Assembly: GCA_900769615.1 (NCBI GenBank)
Contig: CAAGHH010000020.1
Location: 1-64,000, forward strand
From: Selenomonadales bacterium
GTDB taxonomy: Bacteria; Bacillota; Negativicutes; Selenomonadales; Selenomonadaceae
Reading direction: 5' to 3'
DNA: 64,000 bases
Shown: positions 1 to 8,234 of the stretch, in pieces
How positions within the stretch are numbered: the first letter of the stretch is position 1
Layout: each line of letters starts with the position of its first letter
Made by a program: the position numbers and the translations under genes
Notes under the pieces: generated by a model
The model's input: the letters and a program-made list of their open reading frames with translations, nothing else
Told to the model about the DNA's origin: nothing
The model's database searches: none

Positions 1-14
1 AACCTCAAGATAAT

Positions 15-133
15 ATCCAGTGACGAAAGCTGAGTGGAACCACCTGTACCCATACCGAACACAGTAGTTAAGCACTCATACGCCAAAAGTACTTGTCTGG
101 AGACGGGCTGGGAGGATAGGGCGTTGCTGGTTA
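15..133 (+). rRNA. rrf: 5S ribosomal RNA
   Basis: This is the last gene of a ribosomal RNA operon whose 16S and 23S genes lie before the window. The 5S core is plain: the CCCATACCGAACAC segment at about 48-61, AGTTAAGC at 65-72, and a GGGAGGATAGGGCGT-like 3' part. The ends (about 16-24 and 123-131) pair to form the terminal helix I, with G-U pairs. The exact ends are uncertain by a few bases. Confidence 0.93.
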
Positions 134-141
134 GATGTAAG

Positions 142-169
142 GCATTCACTTAGGTGGATGTCTTTTTTG
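142..169 (+). terminator. rRNA operon terminator
   Basis: A short hairpin (stem CATTCAC / GTGGATG with one G-U pair, loop TTAG) is followed by TCTTTTTT. Its place right behind the 5S gene fits the Rho-independent stop of the rRNA operon. Confidence 0.75.
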
Positions 170-177
170 TTGTTAAA

Positions 178-235
178 AACTAGGTTATCCACATAATTCA
201 CAATAGCAGCTGTGAATTATGTGGATAACCTAGTT
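178..235. repeat. Perfect 25-bp palindrome with two DnaA boxes
   Basis: Bases 178-202 and 211-235 are exact reverse complements around an 8-base spacer. Each arm holds a perfect match to the consensus DnaA box: TTATCCACA at 185-193 and TGTGGATAA at 220-228, in opposite orientation. The right arm runs into the -35 hexamer of the next promoter. A 25-bp perfect stem is far longer than a terminator needs, and no U-tract follows it. It may be a DnaA-binding regulatory or titration site, or a dispersed palindromic repeat that happens to contain the boxes. Confidence 0.8.
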
Positions 236-262
236 GAAATCGTGCATAAGTTAAGATAGTAT
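234..262 (+). promoter_or_regulatory. Promoter of the pan operon
   Basis: TTGAAA (234-239) and TAGTAT (257-262) are separated by 17 bases. Transcription would start near 269 and give a leader of about 280 nt before panS. The -35 hexamer overlaps the last two bases of the DnaA-box palindrome. Confidence 0.55.
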
Positions 263-269
263 TTGTTTT

Positions 270-497
270 TTATAACGATTTGTGGTAGCATGGTCATGTG
301 GCAAGAGATGACATCGTGCAGGCACGAGTTATACTTTTTTAGCACTGTAACTACAATCGAATAATGGTAAGTACATTTACAGCTGCTGCTTAGATCAATG
401 CAGACTAAGACAGGAGAGAGAAATTGCGCTCGCAGGAGTGCGGTTTCGTGTGCAATTTACGCACCTTTCAGTCTTGTGACATGAAAGGTTTTTTTGA
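270..497 (+). promoter_or_regulatory. Structured pan leader ending in an attenuator
   Basis: The stretch between the promoter and panS has no convincing ORF. Its 3' half folds: AAATTGC (421-427) pairs with GCAATTT (452-458), and bases near 401-408 can pair with 470-475. It ends in an intrinsic terminator with stem ACCTTTCA (463-470) / TGAAAGGT (482-489) and a T-run to 495. The possible pairing of AGACT with AGTCT overlaps the terminator loop, so competing folds are plausible. A pan-motif RNA is known upstream of pantothenate genes in Firmicutes; I cannot match its consensus from memory, so the class is left open. Confidence 0.5.
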
Positions 498-548
498 TTG
501 GGTGAATACTCTTTTGCCTCAGATATTTTTTATTCAGGAGGTTTTTCT

Positions 549-1499
549 ATGCAGAAAATCAGTAAGTATTTAGTGGACAATCTAGCCTTGCTAGTAGTCG
601 CAGTTGGAGTGGTGGCGGTTATAAATCCGCGGCTCTTGTCATGGGTAGGACCCTACATATCTATTATGTTAGGAATTGTTATGTTTGGTATGGGCATGAC
701 ACTTAGCGTAAATGATTTTAGAAATGTCTTAAAGCATCCTTGGCAAGCAGGTATTGGTGTATTAGCGCAGTTTCTCATTATGCCATTGGTGGCTTTAGGT
801 TTGGTAAAATTATTTAATTTGCCACCTGAGCTAGCCGTCGGGGTCATATTAGTCGGGACTTGTCCGGGTGGTACTGCCTCTAATGTTATAGCTTATTTAG
901 CTAAAGGCGATGTAGCATTGTCAGTATCGATGACCATGACAACAACCATATTGGCACCAGTAGTAACCCCATTTTTGACTTGGCTTTTAGCAGATGCTTG
1001 GATTGACGTATCGTTTACAGCGATGATGATTTCCATAGCGCAAATGGTATTAGCCCCATTATTGTTAGGAATAGGGCTTCATCATTTGGCAGGCGCCAAG
1101 GTTGCTAAAATTATGCCAGCTATGCCAGTAGTCTCGGTTATATGCATTGTGCTTTTGGTTGGTGGGGTGGTAGCATTATCAGCCAGCAAATTGTTGGAGA
1201 TAGGTGCCTTGATGGCGGTAATTGTTATTTTGCATAATATCTGTGGTTTAGCCTTGGGCTTTGTGCTAGCGCGTATTTGCCAGCTTGATTCTAAGCAGGC
1301 GCGTACGGTGGCTATAGAAGTTGGTATGCAAAATTCTGGCATGGCTGCAAGTTTGGCGGTTATATACTTCAATCCAGCCGCAGCCTTGCCAGGCGCTATA
1401 TTTAGTGTGTGGCACAATATTTCAGGTTCGTTAGTAGCAAATTATTTTTCACGCAAAGATGAAAAAGAAAAAGAATTAAAAGCAGTTAAAGTTAATTAA
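549..1499 (+). CDS. panS: BASS-family transporter, PanS-like
   Basis: An integral membrane carrier of the bile acid:sodium symporter (BASS) family, about 316 aa with nine or ten hydrophobic segments. The family core is visible in GTCPGGTASNVIAYLAKGD, followed by the SVSMTMTTTILAPVVTPF helix. The ATG at 549 was chosen over an earlier ATG at 498 because GGAGG (538-542) stands just in front of it and the 498 start lies in the T-run of the attenuator. The next two genes are panC and panD, 25 and 8 bases downstream. Salmonella PanS, a BASS member, carries ketopantoate, so uptake of ketopantoate or pantoate is the best guess. The substrate is inferred from context; the family call is firm. Confidence 0.75.
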   Translation: MQKISKYLVDNLALLVVAVGVVAVINPRLLSWVGPYISIMLGIVMFGMGMTLSVNDFRNVLKHPWQAGIGVLAQFLIMPLVALGLVKLFNLPPELAVGVILVGTCPGGTASNVIAYLAKGDVALSVSMTMTTTILAPVVTPFLTWLLADAWIDVSFTAMMISIAQMVLAPLLLGIGLHHLAGAKVAKIMPAMPVVSVICIVLLVGGVVALSASKLLEIGALMAVIVILHNICGLALGFVLARICQLDSKQARTVAIEVGMQNSGMAASLAVIYFNPAAALPGAIFSVWHNISGSLVANYFSRKDEKEKELKAVKVN

Positions 1500-1524
1500 G
1501 TCTAATCATAGCGAGGGAAAAAGC

Positions 1525-2376
1525 ATGAAAGTTTTACGTACAATCAAAGAAATTAAAGAATATGCTAAGACGCAAAAGCAAGCTGGCAAAATCATTGGAT
1601 TAGTACCGACTATGGGAGCTTTGCATGAAGGGCACTTAACGCTTATGCGGGCAGCTAGGGAAAAATGCGATATTGTTATTGCTTCGGTATTTGTTAATCC
1701 AGTTCAGTTTGGACCTAATGAAGACTATGATGCTTATCCGCGTCGCTTTGAAGAAGATTGCAAGAAACTTGAAACTGTGCCGGTTGATGCCGTATTTCAT
1801 CCGGAGCCTGCCGAGATGTATCCTGATGGTTATGCTACGTATGTCAATGTTGAAGGGGAGATAACGCATAAGCTCTGTGGCGCGCAGCGGCCAGGTCATT
1901 TTCGTGGTGTAGCTACTGTTGTTACCAAATTAATGAATTTATCGAGAGCTGACGAAGCCTTTTTTGGGCAAAAGGATGCTCAGCAGGTAGTAGTAATCAG
2001 TCGTTTTGTCGAAGATTTAAATATAAATGTTCATATAAATATGGTGCCTATCGTCCGTGAGGAAAGCGGATTAGCAAGGAGCTCCCGCAATCAGTATCTA
2101 TCAGCTGATGAAAAACAAGCCGCACTGGTATTGTCTCGCAGCTTAAAAGCAGCTAAGATGCTCTATGCTGATGGTGAAAATAAAGTGGCGGAACTGAAAA
2201 AAGTTGTAAGTGATATTTTAGAGGCTGAGCCAATGGCAACAGTTGATTATGTTGAACTTTATTCATTCCCAGGACTATTGTCAATTGAGGAAGTAAAAGG
2301 ACCGGCCTTGCTAGCGATTGCAGTTAAAATTGGCAAGACTCGTTTGATTGATAATGTTATTTTAGGAAAGGAATAA
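1525..2376 (+). CDS. panC: Pantothenate synthetase
   Basis: Cytosolic ATP-dependent ligase that joins pantoate to beta-alanine to make pantothenate, the precursor of coenzyme A. The 283-aa length is normal. The nucleotidyl-transferase signature [14 protein letters not shown] is at residues 27-40, with the HxGH motif at 34-37. Further family blocks are [27 protein letters not shown] and the SSRNQYL segment. The start is preceded by GAGGG. It is followed after 8 bases by panD, which supplies its beta-alanine. No panB (ketopantoate hydroxymethyltransferase) is present in this window. Confidence 0.97.
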   Translation: MKVLRTIKEIKEYAKTQKQAGKIIGLVPTMGALHEGHLTLMRAAREKCDIVIASVFVNPVQFGPNEDYDAYPRRFEEDCKKLETVPVDAVFHPEPAEMYPDGYATYVNVEGEITHKLCGAQRPGHFRGVATVVTKLMNLSRADEAFFGQKDAQQVVVISRFVEDLNINVHINMVPIVREESGLARSSRNQYLSADEKQAALVLSRSLKAAKMLYADGENKVAELKKVVSDILEAEPMATVDYVELYSFPGLLSIEEVKGPALLAIAVKIGKTRLIDNVILGKE

Positions 2377-2384
2377 TAGAAAAC

Positions 2385-2768
2385 ATGATTTTGAATTTGT
2401 TAAAAGCTAAAATTCATTGTGCAACAGTTACTGAAGCAAATCTTCACTATATGGGCAGCATTACGATAGATGAAGCCTTGATGGAACAGGCAGGTATTTT
2501 GCCTAATGAACGGGTGCAGGTGGTAAACAATAATAATGGCGAGCGTTTAGAGACCTATACGATACCAGGTCCACGAGGCTCAGGCGTTATTTGCTTGAAT
2601 GGTGCGGCTGCCAGATTAGCGCAGCCGGGGGATATTGTAATCATCATGGCGTATGCTTTCTTTCAGGAGGATGAGGCTAAAACTTATAAGCCAACGGTAG
2701 TCATGGTAGATGAGAACAATCATGTTCGTGAAATACGCAAGGTCGAATATCATGGTGAAATCGGTTAA
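2385..2768 (+). CDS. panD: Aspartate 1-decarboxylase precursor
   Basis: Makes beta-alanine from L-aspartate for pantothenate synthesis. The 127-aa proenzyme cleaves itself between Gly24 and Ser25 (YMGSITID at 22-29), and Ser25 becomes the catalytic pyruvoyl group. Lys9 and the [11 protein letters not shown] segment, both typical of the family, are present. It is the last gene of the panS-panC-panD unit. Spacing of 8 bases from panC suggests one transcript. Confidence 0.97.
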   Translation: MILNLLKAKIHCATVTEANLHYMGSITIDEALMEQAGILPNERVQVVNNNNGERLETYTIPGPRGSGVICLNGAAARLAQPGDIVIIMAYAFFQEDEAKTYKPTVVMVDENNHVREIRKVEYHGEIG

Positions 2769-2857
2769 GATGGTCATGATAATTCGGGTGATGTTATAAT
2801 CTTTTTTTAATCAAATCCTGCTAAAATCAGTTATTATTCTCAAGAGGATTAATAACT

Positions 2858-4069
2858 ATGATTAAGGAGGATTTGATTTTTTTTATGGCAATGTCAAAAA
2901 AAGAGAAACTTTGGCTGATGATTTTTTTAGGCATGATGGCAGCAATTGCGCCATTGGCAACTGATATGTATCTGCCATCGCTGCCGATAATGCAGACAGA
3001 GCTTGGCATAACTGCATCATTAGCGCAAATGACCCTTACGATGACGCTTTTGGGTATGGCATTAGGTCAGATTTTTATGGGTCCGATAAGTGACCGTTAT
3101 GGGCGCAAGCTGCCATTATTTGCAGGTATGATGGTGTTTTTGCTAGCCAATGCAGGCTGCTTTTTGGCACAGGATATAATGGTATTTTTATTTTTCCGCT
3201 TTTTGACGGGATTTGCAGGAGCTAGTGGCATTGTAATTGCCAGGTCAATTGCGCGTGATGTGTGTGAAGGGCCAGAGCTGACCCGTTTTTTTGCGATGCT
3301 GATGATGGTAAATGGTTTAGCGCCGATTATAGCACCAGTATTAGGCGGACAGCTTTTGTTAATTGCTAGCTGGCGCAGTGTTTTTGCGATGCTTATCGTG
3401 GTGGGGGTGCTATTGGCTTTGGCAACGCTTATTTATCAGGAAACGCTGCCTAAGGCTAAACGCTTTAAGGGCTTAGCTGATTCGTTTAAAAAATATCCGG
3501 AGCTTTTGCAGAATCGGTATTTTTTAGGTCATTGTTTAATGCAATGCTTTTATTTTGGGGCTTTTTTTTCGTACCTGGCTGGTTCGTCATTTGTCTTTCA
3601 AAATATTTATGAAGTTTCACCACAGACCTATAGCTTTATTTTTGGTACTATTGGTATCGGCTTGATGCTATCGGGGATGGTGCCGGCGAGATTTGCGGGA
3701 AAAGTTGCTGATGTTAAGATTTTGAAAGGTGCGCTTATGGTGCCGTTGTTATCAGCGGTATTTATGTTGGCAGGTTTTATTTTGGCAGCGCCACTTTGGT
3801 ATACGATAATCATTTTATTTATAACCATTGTGCCGTTATCAGTCATGGGAACAGCTAGTTTTTCCTTAGCTCTTTCGCGGCAGGGAAAAAATGCTGGCAG
3901 TGCCAGCGCACTTATCGGATTCTTTTCCATGATTTTAGGAGGCTGCATGATGCCAGTGGTTGGTATTGCTGGCGATCATACGGCTATCCCAATGGGAATA
4001 ATTATGCTCAGCGGTTATATTTTAAGTTTTATTTGCTTTAAATTAATGATTGCGCCGGAGCATCGATAA
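2858..4069 (+). CDS. MFS drug exporter, Bcr/CflA type
   Basis: A 12-helix major facilitator protein of about 400 aa. It has the DMYLPSLP segment after helix 1 that marks the Bcr/CflA drug-resistance branch and the motif A loop GPISDRYGRKLP between helices 2 and 3. The C-terminal half contains GMVPARFAGK. It probably expels small toxic compounds using the proton gradient; the substrate is unknown. Start choice is open: ATG 2858 has GAGGA nine bases upstream, while ATG 2885 lies 14 bases after a stronger AAGGAGG. A perfect bidirectional terminator follows. Confidence 0.88.
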   Translation: MIKEDLIFFMAMSKKEKLWLMIFLGMMAAIAPLATDMYLPSLPIMQTELGITASLAQMTLTMTLLGMALGQIFMGPISDRYGRKLPLFAGMMVFLLANAGCFLAQDIMVFLFFRFLTGFAGASGIVIARSIARDVCEGPELTRFFAMLMMVNGLAPIIAPVLGGQLLLIASWRSVFAMLIVVGVLLALATLIYQETLPKAKRFKGLADSFKKYPELLQNRYFLGHCLMQCFYFGAFFSYLAGSSFVFQNIYEVSPQTYSFIFGTIGIGLMLSGMVPARFAGKVADVKILKGALMVPLLSAVFMLAGFILAAPLWYTIIILFITIVPLSVMGTASFSLALSRQGKNAGSASALIGFFSMILGGCMMPVVGIAGDHTAIPMGIIMLSGYILSFICFKLMIAPEHR

Positions 4070-4085
4070 AAGAAGATAAAAGCAG

Positions 4086-4132
4086 ACAGCAAAAAAGCGG
4101 TCGTATGAGCAGTACGACCGCTTTTTTGCTGT
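4086..4132. terminator. Bidirectional terminator, 20-bp stem
   Basis: Bases 4086-4105 and 4113-4132 are perfect reverse complements with a 7-nt loop, and the arms carry A6 and T6 runs. It lies between the convergent MFS and symporter genes and can stop transcription from both sides. Confidence 0.92.
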
Positions 4133-4258
4133 GTATTATATTTTAGGAGAGCTTTGACCTTCAGTAAAATGTTGCGTTCATTTTCTGAATGCCTTAACGA
4201 AAGCCTGAATATAATATAGCATAACTGAGAATGAAAATCAATAGTAATATTAATTTTT

Positions 4259-5569
4259 TTAGGAAAGTGAGGCAGTAGGAGCTGGTTCTTCGGATAATTT
4301 GCCAGCTAAATCATGGTCAGTCATAGCACATACCGAAGCATCAGACCAAACATTTTCGGCGGTTTCTACCATGTCGATGATAGTATAGATGGGCAGGATG
4401 ACACCTAAGAGACCAATTGGCGCACCGATTGATGACATGAGAGATAGCGTCAAGAAGTAGCAGCCCATAGGTACGCCCGCATTGCCGACAGCTGCGAGTA
4501 CCGCGATAAAGAGCCAGGAAATCATCGTACCTAGAGTGAGCTCAAAGCCAGCATTTTGCATAACAAAGAGTGATGTAACCAAGATAAAAGCGGCACAGCC
4601 ATTCATATTGATAGTCGTGCAAATAGGAAGGACAAAACGTGAAACCTTTGGATTTACTTTTAGATTGCGTTCAGCTGAAGCCAGGGTAACTGGCAGAGTA
4701 CCAGCGGAGCTTTTGGTGAATAGTGCTACGGCAATAGCGGGAGACATTTTTTTGAATACGGAAAGTGGATTCAAACCGCGAATAAGCAGGAAAAGCGGCA
4801 GGATGACGAAAAATTGGATAGCGTTGCCACCGAGAACGACAGCAACATATTTTCCGAGCGCGCCGACGATAACGCCAGCTTCAATTTGTGCTGAGAGCTG
4901 ACCAGCAAAAGCTAGAATACCAACCGGCAAAGCCCAGATAATAGCTTTGATAAGAGTGAAAAGAAGTTCCTGTACGCCATAGATACCTTTTAAAAGAACG
5001 GCCCGATTTTCAGTCTTGGGCATAAAAGCTAAGGCCAGACCAACAGAAGCAGCGATAATCATAACGGATAGTACGTTGCCAGCGAGGAACGGCTGCAAGA
5101 TATTATTTGGAATAACTGACAGGAAGTGATCATAATAGGAAAGCGAGCCGACCTTTTCCAAAGGCACGGCAGCCGAACCAGCGCCAACTACTTCAGCTGG
5201 CAAATTGCCCGGCGCAATCCATAAATAGAGAATAAGACCGACCGCTGCGGCGGAAATAGTGGTTAGCAGGGTATAAGAAACCGCATGGGCAAAAATTTTG
5301 CCAGTTTCTTTTTCGCCACCAAGTGCCGAAAGCGTAGTGATGACAGCTAGTGCAATCGTTGGTACGGCAATAAACTGGAACAAGCGAGTAAATACCGAAG
5401 CGATGAAGTTGAATAAATCATTCAGTGGTGCAATGCCTAGCCAGCCTAAAATGCCACCTAAAATAAGAGCACCAAACCAAAGTACCAATTGTTTTTTGTT
5501 AGCGCCGGGATTATGCTTGCGCAGGGCTTCATTGCGAGCCTGAGCGACACTATCATTTTTATCTGCCAT
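4259..5569 (-). CDS. Dicarboxylate/amino acid:cation symporter
   Basis: A DAACS-family (SDF, GltP-like) secondary carrier of 436 aa. The substrate-binding hairpin region reads TKSSAGTLPVTLASAERN, a variant of the usual serine-rich motif, and the transport-domain helix has TINMNGCAAFILVTSLF. The protein ends in a hydrophilic tail after ENVWSDASVCAMTD. It takes up glutamate, dicarboxylates, or serine and threonine together with Na+ or H+; the sequence does not decide which. It stands alone and is read from a near-perfect promoter at 5650-5678. Confidence 0.88.
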   Translation of the reverse strand: MADKNDSVAQARNEALRKHNPGANKKQLVLWFGALILGGILGWLGIAPLNDLFNFIASVFTRLFQFIAVPTIALAVITTLSALGGEKETGKIFAHAVSYTLLTTISAAAVGLILYLWIAPGNLPAEVVGAGSAAVPLEKVGSLSYYDHFLSVIPNNILQPFLAGNVLSVMIIAASVGLALAFMPKTENRAVLLKGIYGVQELLFTLIKAIIWALPVGILAFAGQLSAQIEAGVIVGALGKYVAVVLGGNAIQFFVILPLFLLIRGLNPLSVFKKMSPAIAVALFTKSSAGTLPVTLASAERNLKVNPKVSRFVLPICTTINMNGCAAFILVTSLFVMQNAGFELTLGTMISWLFIAVLAAVGNAGVPMGCYFLTLSLMSSIGAPIGLLGVILPIYTIIDMVETAENVWSDASVCAMTDHDLAGKLSEEPAPTASLS

Positions 5570-5649
5570 AGAAAACCCTTCTTTCTTAGTTTATGAATAA
5601 TTGTGGTCAAGATAAATATTCATAAAGCATACATGTTTAATATGTTTAC

Positions 5650-5678
5650 ATTATAGTAACACGAACTAATCATGTCAA
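5650..5678 (-). promoter_or_regulatory. Consensus promoter of the symporter gene
   Basis: On the minus strand TTGACA (5678-5673) and TATAAT (5655-5650) match the sigma-A consensus at all 12 positions with a 17-nt spacer. Between it and the start codon lie two near-direct copies of ATGTTTA (about 5624-5650), a possible operator for keeping such a strong promoter in check. Confidence 0.8.
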
Positions 5679-5749
5679 GCATAAATTTTAACCTAATCCG
5701 CGAGGCTGTTAGAATCGTTAAGCAAAGTAGTCAGTTTAGATAGTTTTTC

Positions 5750-5778
5750 TTGCATGAAGCTAAAGTACGTGCTATAAT
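5750..5778 (+). promoter_or_regulatory. Promoter of rpmE
   Basis: TTGCAT (5750-5755), a 17-nt spacer, and TATAAT (5773-5778). Transcription would start near 5785, giving a leader of about 140 nt before rpmE. Confidence 0.75.
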
Positions 5779-5784
5779 AGGCAG

Positions 5785-5923
5785 GTAATGGACGTATTGA
5801 CGTCTGTTTCCAAGTCAAAACTGACTGGCTTTACCCCGACGGGGAGCTAGGTCTAAACCAAGCTTGCGCCTAGTGAGCTTGTATCAATTCCCAGTTTCTT
5901 GGGGTGAAAGCGAGGTGTATATA
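5785..5923 (+). promoter_or_regulatory. Structured rpmE leader
   Basis: The leader is rich in short hairpins: GACGT/ACGTC near 5793-5805, CCCC/GGGG around 5836-5846, and CTAGG/CCTAG at about 5847-5873, followed by the SD sequence GAGGTG (5912-5917). Ribosomal-protein leaders that bind their own product are known, including for L31. I could not match this one to a described class, so autoregulation is only a suggestion. Confidence 0.4.
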
Positions 5924-6124
5924 ATGAAACAGGGTATTCATCCAAAATACTATGAGGCTACGGTAACTTGCGGTTGTGGTAACACGTTCAAGACTGGTTC
6001 CACGCAGCAGGAGCTTCGCGTTGATGTTTGCTCCAAGTGCCATCCGTTCTTCACGGGTCGTCAGCGTGACGTTCAGGCCGGCGGACGTATCGAGAAGTTC
6101 AACAAGCGTTATGCCAAAAAATAA
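5924..6124 (+). CDS. rpmE: 50S ribosomal protein L31, zinc type
   Basis: A small protein of the large ribosomal subunit, 66 aa. Four cysteines, C16, C18, C36 and C39 (TCGCGN and VCSKCHPF), form the zinc ribbon that defines the Zn-containing C+ form of L31. The ATG at 5924 is preceded by GAGGTG; an in-frame ATG at 5864 would add 20 residues unlike L31 and was rejected. It heads a run of translation genes (DUF1385, prfA, prmC, tsaC) found in the same order in many Firmicutes. Confidence 0.97.
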   Translation: MKQGIHPKYYEATVTCGCGNTFKTGSTQQELRVDVCSKCHPFFTGRQRDVQAGGRIEKFNKRYAKK

Positions 6125-6142
6125 TGCGAGAGCACGATTCTT

Positions 6143-6172
6143 TAAAGCAGAGCAGATTGCTCTGCTTTATTT
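6143..6172 (+). terminator. Hairpin after rpmE, weak terminator
   Basis: A perfect 12-bp stem (6143-6154 with 6158-6169) and a 3-nt loop, but only a short TTT tract follows. It may stop or slow part of the rpmE transcription and let the rest run into the next gene. Confidence 0.55.
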
Positions 6173-6205
6173 AATATAGAAATGTTTTTCGGGGGAGGGA
6201 ATATT

Positions 6206-7123
6206 TTGTCTCCAAAATTAATGGTTGGCGGGCAGGCAGTTATCGAAGGCGTTATGATGCGCGGTCCAGAGCTTACGGCTACAGCTGTTCGTGATCCTAG
6301 TGGCAAAATTCAAGTCGAGGTTAAGCCGGTTCATTCTATCAGTGAACGCTTTCCTATATTAAAAAAACCTTTTATTCGTGGTACAGTATCCCTCATTGAG
6401 TCATTAGTTATTGGTATGAAGTCACTTTCGTATTCGGCTAAAATGGCGGGCGAGGAAGATGAGCAGCTGACGGATAAGGAAATGGCAGGGACAATTGTTT
6501 TTGCTTTGGTATTAGCCAGTATTTTATTTATTGCTATACCAACAGGAGCGGCGAAGCTGTTTCATGTAATTACAGCAGATCCGGTGTTCTTAAATTTGAT
6601 GGAAGGTTTTTTACGGTTAATTATTTTTCTTGTCTATATTTGGGGTATTTCCCGTATGAAGGATATTCGGCGGGTGTTTCAATATCATGGAGCGGAGCAT
6701 AAGACCATTCATTGTTATGAAGCGGGCTTGCCTCTTACTGTTGCCAATGTGCAGCAGTTTTCTCGATTGCATCCGCGTTGCGGTACCAATTTTTTGCTGA
6801 TAGTTATGCTGGTATCAATATTTGTTTTCGCTTTTTTAGGCTGGCCATCACTGGCGGAAAGGATAGCCAGCAGGATATTGCTGTTGCCGGTAGTAGCCGG
6901 GATATCCTATGAGATTATTAGACTTGCTGGCCGCAGTGATAATAAAATTATTCAAACAGCGATAAAGCCGGGACTATGGCTGCAGTATCTAACGACAAGA
7001 CCGCCAGCTGATGATATGGTAGAAGTGGCTATCGAATCGGTAAAAGCAGTATTGCCGAAAGAGGAAATAATCCCTGGCTGCGGGGATTATTTAGCAGCTG
7101 ATGACGTAAGTAAAGGCAAGTAA
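6206..7123 (+). CDS. DUF1385 (YqhQ-like) membrane protein
   Basis: A conserved membrane protein of unknown role, about 305 aa, recognised by VGGQAVIEGVMMRGP near the start, the YHGAEHKTIHCYE block and HPRCGTNFLL. Three or four hydrophobic segments lie between roughly residues 90 and 240. I place the start at TTG 6206, five bases after a strong GGGAGGG, which gives MSPKLMVGGQA as in relatives; an upstream ATG at 6182 precedes that SD sequence. It sits between rpmE and prfA, the usual place of this family in Firmicutes. Some annotation pipelines call it a metal-dependent enzyme, which I cannot confirm. Confidence 0.88.
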   Translation: MSPKLMVGGQAVIEGVMMRGPELTATAVRDPSGKIQVEVKPVHSISERFPILKKPFIRGTVSLIESLVIGMKSLSYSAKMAGEEDEQLTDKEMAGTIVFALVLASILFIAIPTGAAKLFHVITADPVFLNLMEGFLRLIIFLVYIWGISRMKDIRRVFQYHGAEHKTIHCYEAGLPLTVANVQQFSRLHPRCGTNFLLIVMLVSIFVFAFLGWPSLAERIASRILLLPVVAGISYEIIRLAGRSDNKIIQTAIKPGLWLQYLTTRPPADDMVEVAIESVKAVLPKEEIIPGCGDYLAADDVSKGK

Positions 7124-7166
7124 ACTATAGCATAAAAAAGATAATAATAGATGGTGAGGTGGTTTT

Positions 7167-8234
7167 GTGCTGGAAAAACTCCAAGCGGTTGAGGACAAAT
7201 ATTTAGAGCTGGAATCTTTAATAGCTGACCCCGCAACGATTGCGGATATAGACTGTTGGCAGCGGTTTAATAAGGAACACGCTATGCTTACGCCAGTGGT
7301 TGAGAAATTCCGCGAATACAAGGATATTGTCAAAAATATTGCCGAAGATAAGGCTATGTTTGCTGAAGCTATTGATGATGAAATGAGGCATTTAATTGAA
7401 GCGGAATTAGCTGAATTGCTGCCACGGAAAGAAGCTTTAGACCAAGAACTGCCGATACTGTTACTGCCAAAGGATCCAAATGATGATAAAAATGTCATTG
7501 TGGAAATCCGTGGTGGTGTTGGTGGCGAGGAAGCGGCCCTTTTTGCGGGTGATTTGTTCAGAATGTATGCCAAGTTTGCTGAAAAGCAAGGCTGGCGTAC
7601 CGAAATTATTGATGCCAATGCCACGGAAATCGGCGGGTTCAAAGAAGTTTCTTTCATGGTTACTGGTTTTGGCGCATACAGCAAGCTGAAATATGAGAGC
7701 GGTACCCATCGGGTGCAGCGGGTACCGGTAACAGAGTCTGGTGGCAGAATACATACGTCGGCAGTGACGGTAGCAGTGCTGCCAGAGGCTGAAGAAGTTG
7801 AAGTTGACATTAATCCTGATGATTTGCGGATTGATTTATATTGCGCATCAGGGGCGGGCGGTCAGCATGTCAACCGTACCGAATCAGCTATTCGCATTAC
7901 CCATCTGCCAACGGGAATTGTGGTACAGTGCCAGGATGAGCGCTCCCAGCTCAAGAATAAAGCTAAGGCGATGGCAGTTTTGCGGGCTAGATTACTCGAT
8001 AAAGCACAGCAGGAACAGACAGATGCTGTAGCTAAGGATCGCAAAAATCAGGTCGGTTCTGGCGATCGCAGCGAAAGAATCCGTACGTATAATTTCCCGC
8101 AGGGACGAGTAACGGATCATCGCATCGGTCTTACGCTGCACCGGATTGATGCTATTATGAATGGCGATCTTGATGAGCTTTTAAATGCGCTGATAACAGC
8201 CGATCAAACAGAACGTCTAAAGCAGGTGAGGTAA
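7167..8234 (+). CDS. prfA: Peptide chain release factor 1
   Basis: Recognises UAA and UAG stop codons and triggers release of the finished protein. The 355-aa length is normal. The GGQ catalytic motif is at residues 231-233 within [16 protein letters not shown], and the anticodon-like loop region is in the preceding domain. The start is GTG with GAGGTGG just before it. Its stop codon touches the ATG of prmC, whose product methylates the GGQ glutamine, so the two are probably made together. Confidence 0.97.
   Translation: MLEKLQAVEDKYLELESLIADPATIADIDCWQRFNKEHAMLTPVVEKFREYKDIVKNIAEDKAMFAEAIDDEMRHLIEAELAELLPRKEALDQELPILLLPKDPNDDKNVIVEIRGGVGGEEAALFAGDLFRMYAKFAEKQGWRTEIIDANATEIGGFKEVSFMVTGFGAYSKLKYESGTHRVQRVPVTESGGRIHTSAVTVAVLPEAEEVEVDINPDDLRIDLYCASGAGGQHVNRTESAIRITHLPTGIVVQCQDERSQLKNKAKAMAVLRARLLDKAQQEQTDAVAKDRKNQVGSGDRSERIRTYNFPQGRVTDHRIGLTLHRIDAIMNGDLDELLNALITADQTERLKQVR

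Noticed and set aside
270..497. T-box, THF, glycine or TPP riboswitch in the pan leader
   Set aside because: None of their conserved core sequences could be found by eye.
653..847. Antisense and other-frame ORFs inside clear genes, here and throughout the window
   Set aside because: They lie fully within well-recognised genes, lack SD sequences and resemble no family.
5864..5923. Longer rpmE product from an upstream ATG
   Set aside because: The added 20 residues are unlike any L31 and GAGGTG points to ATG 5924.
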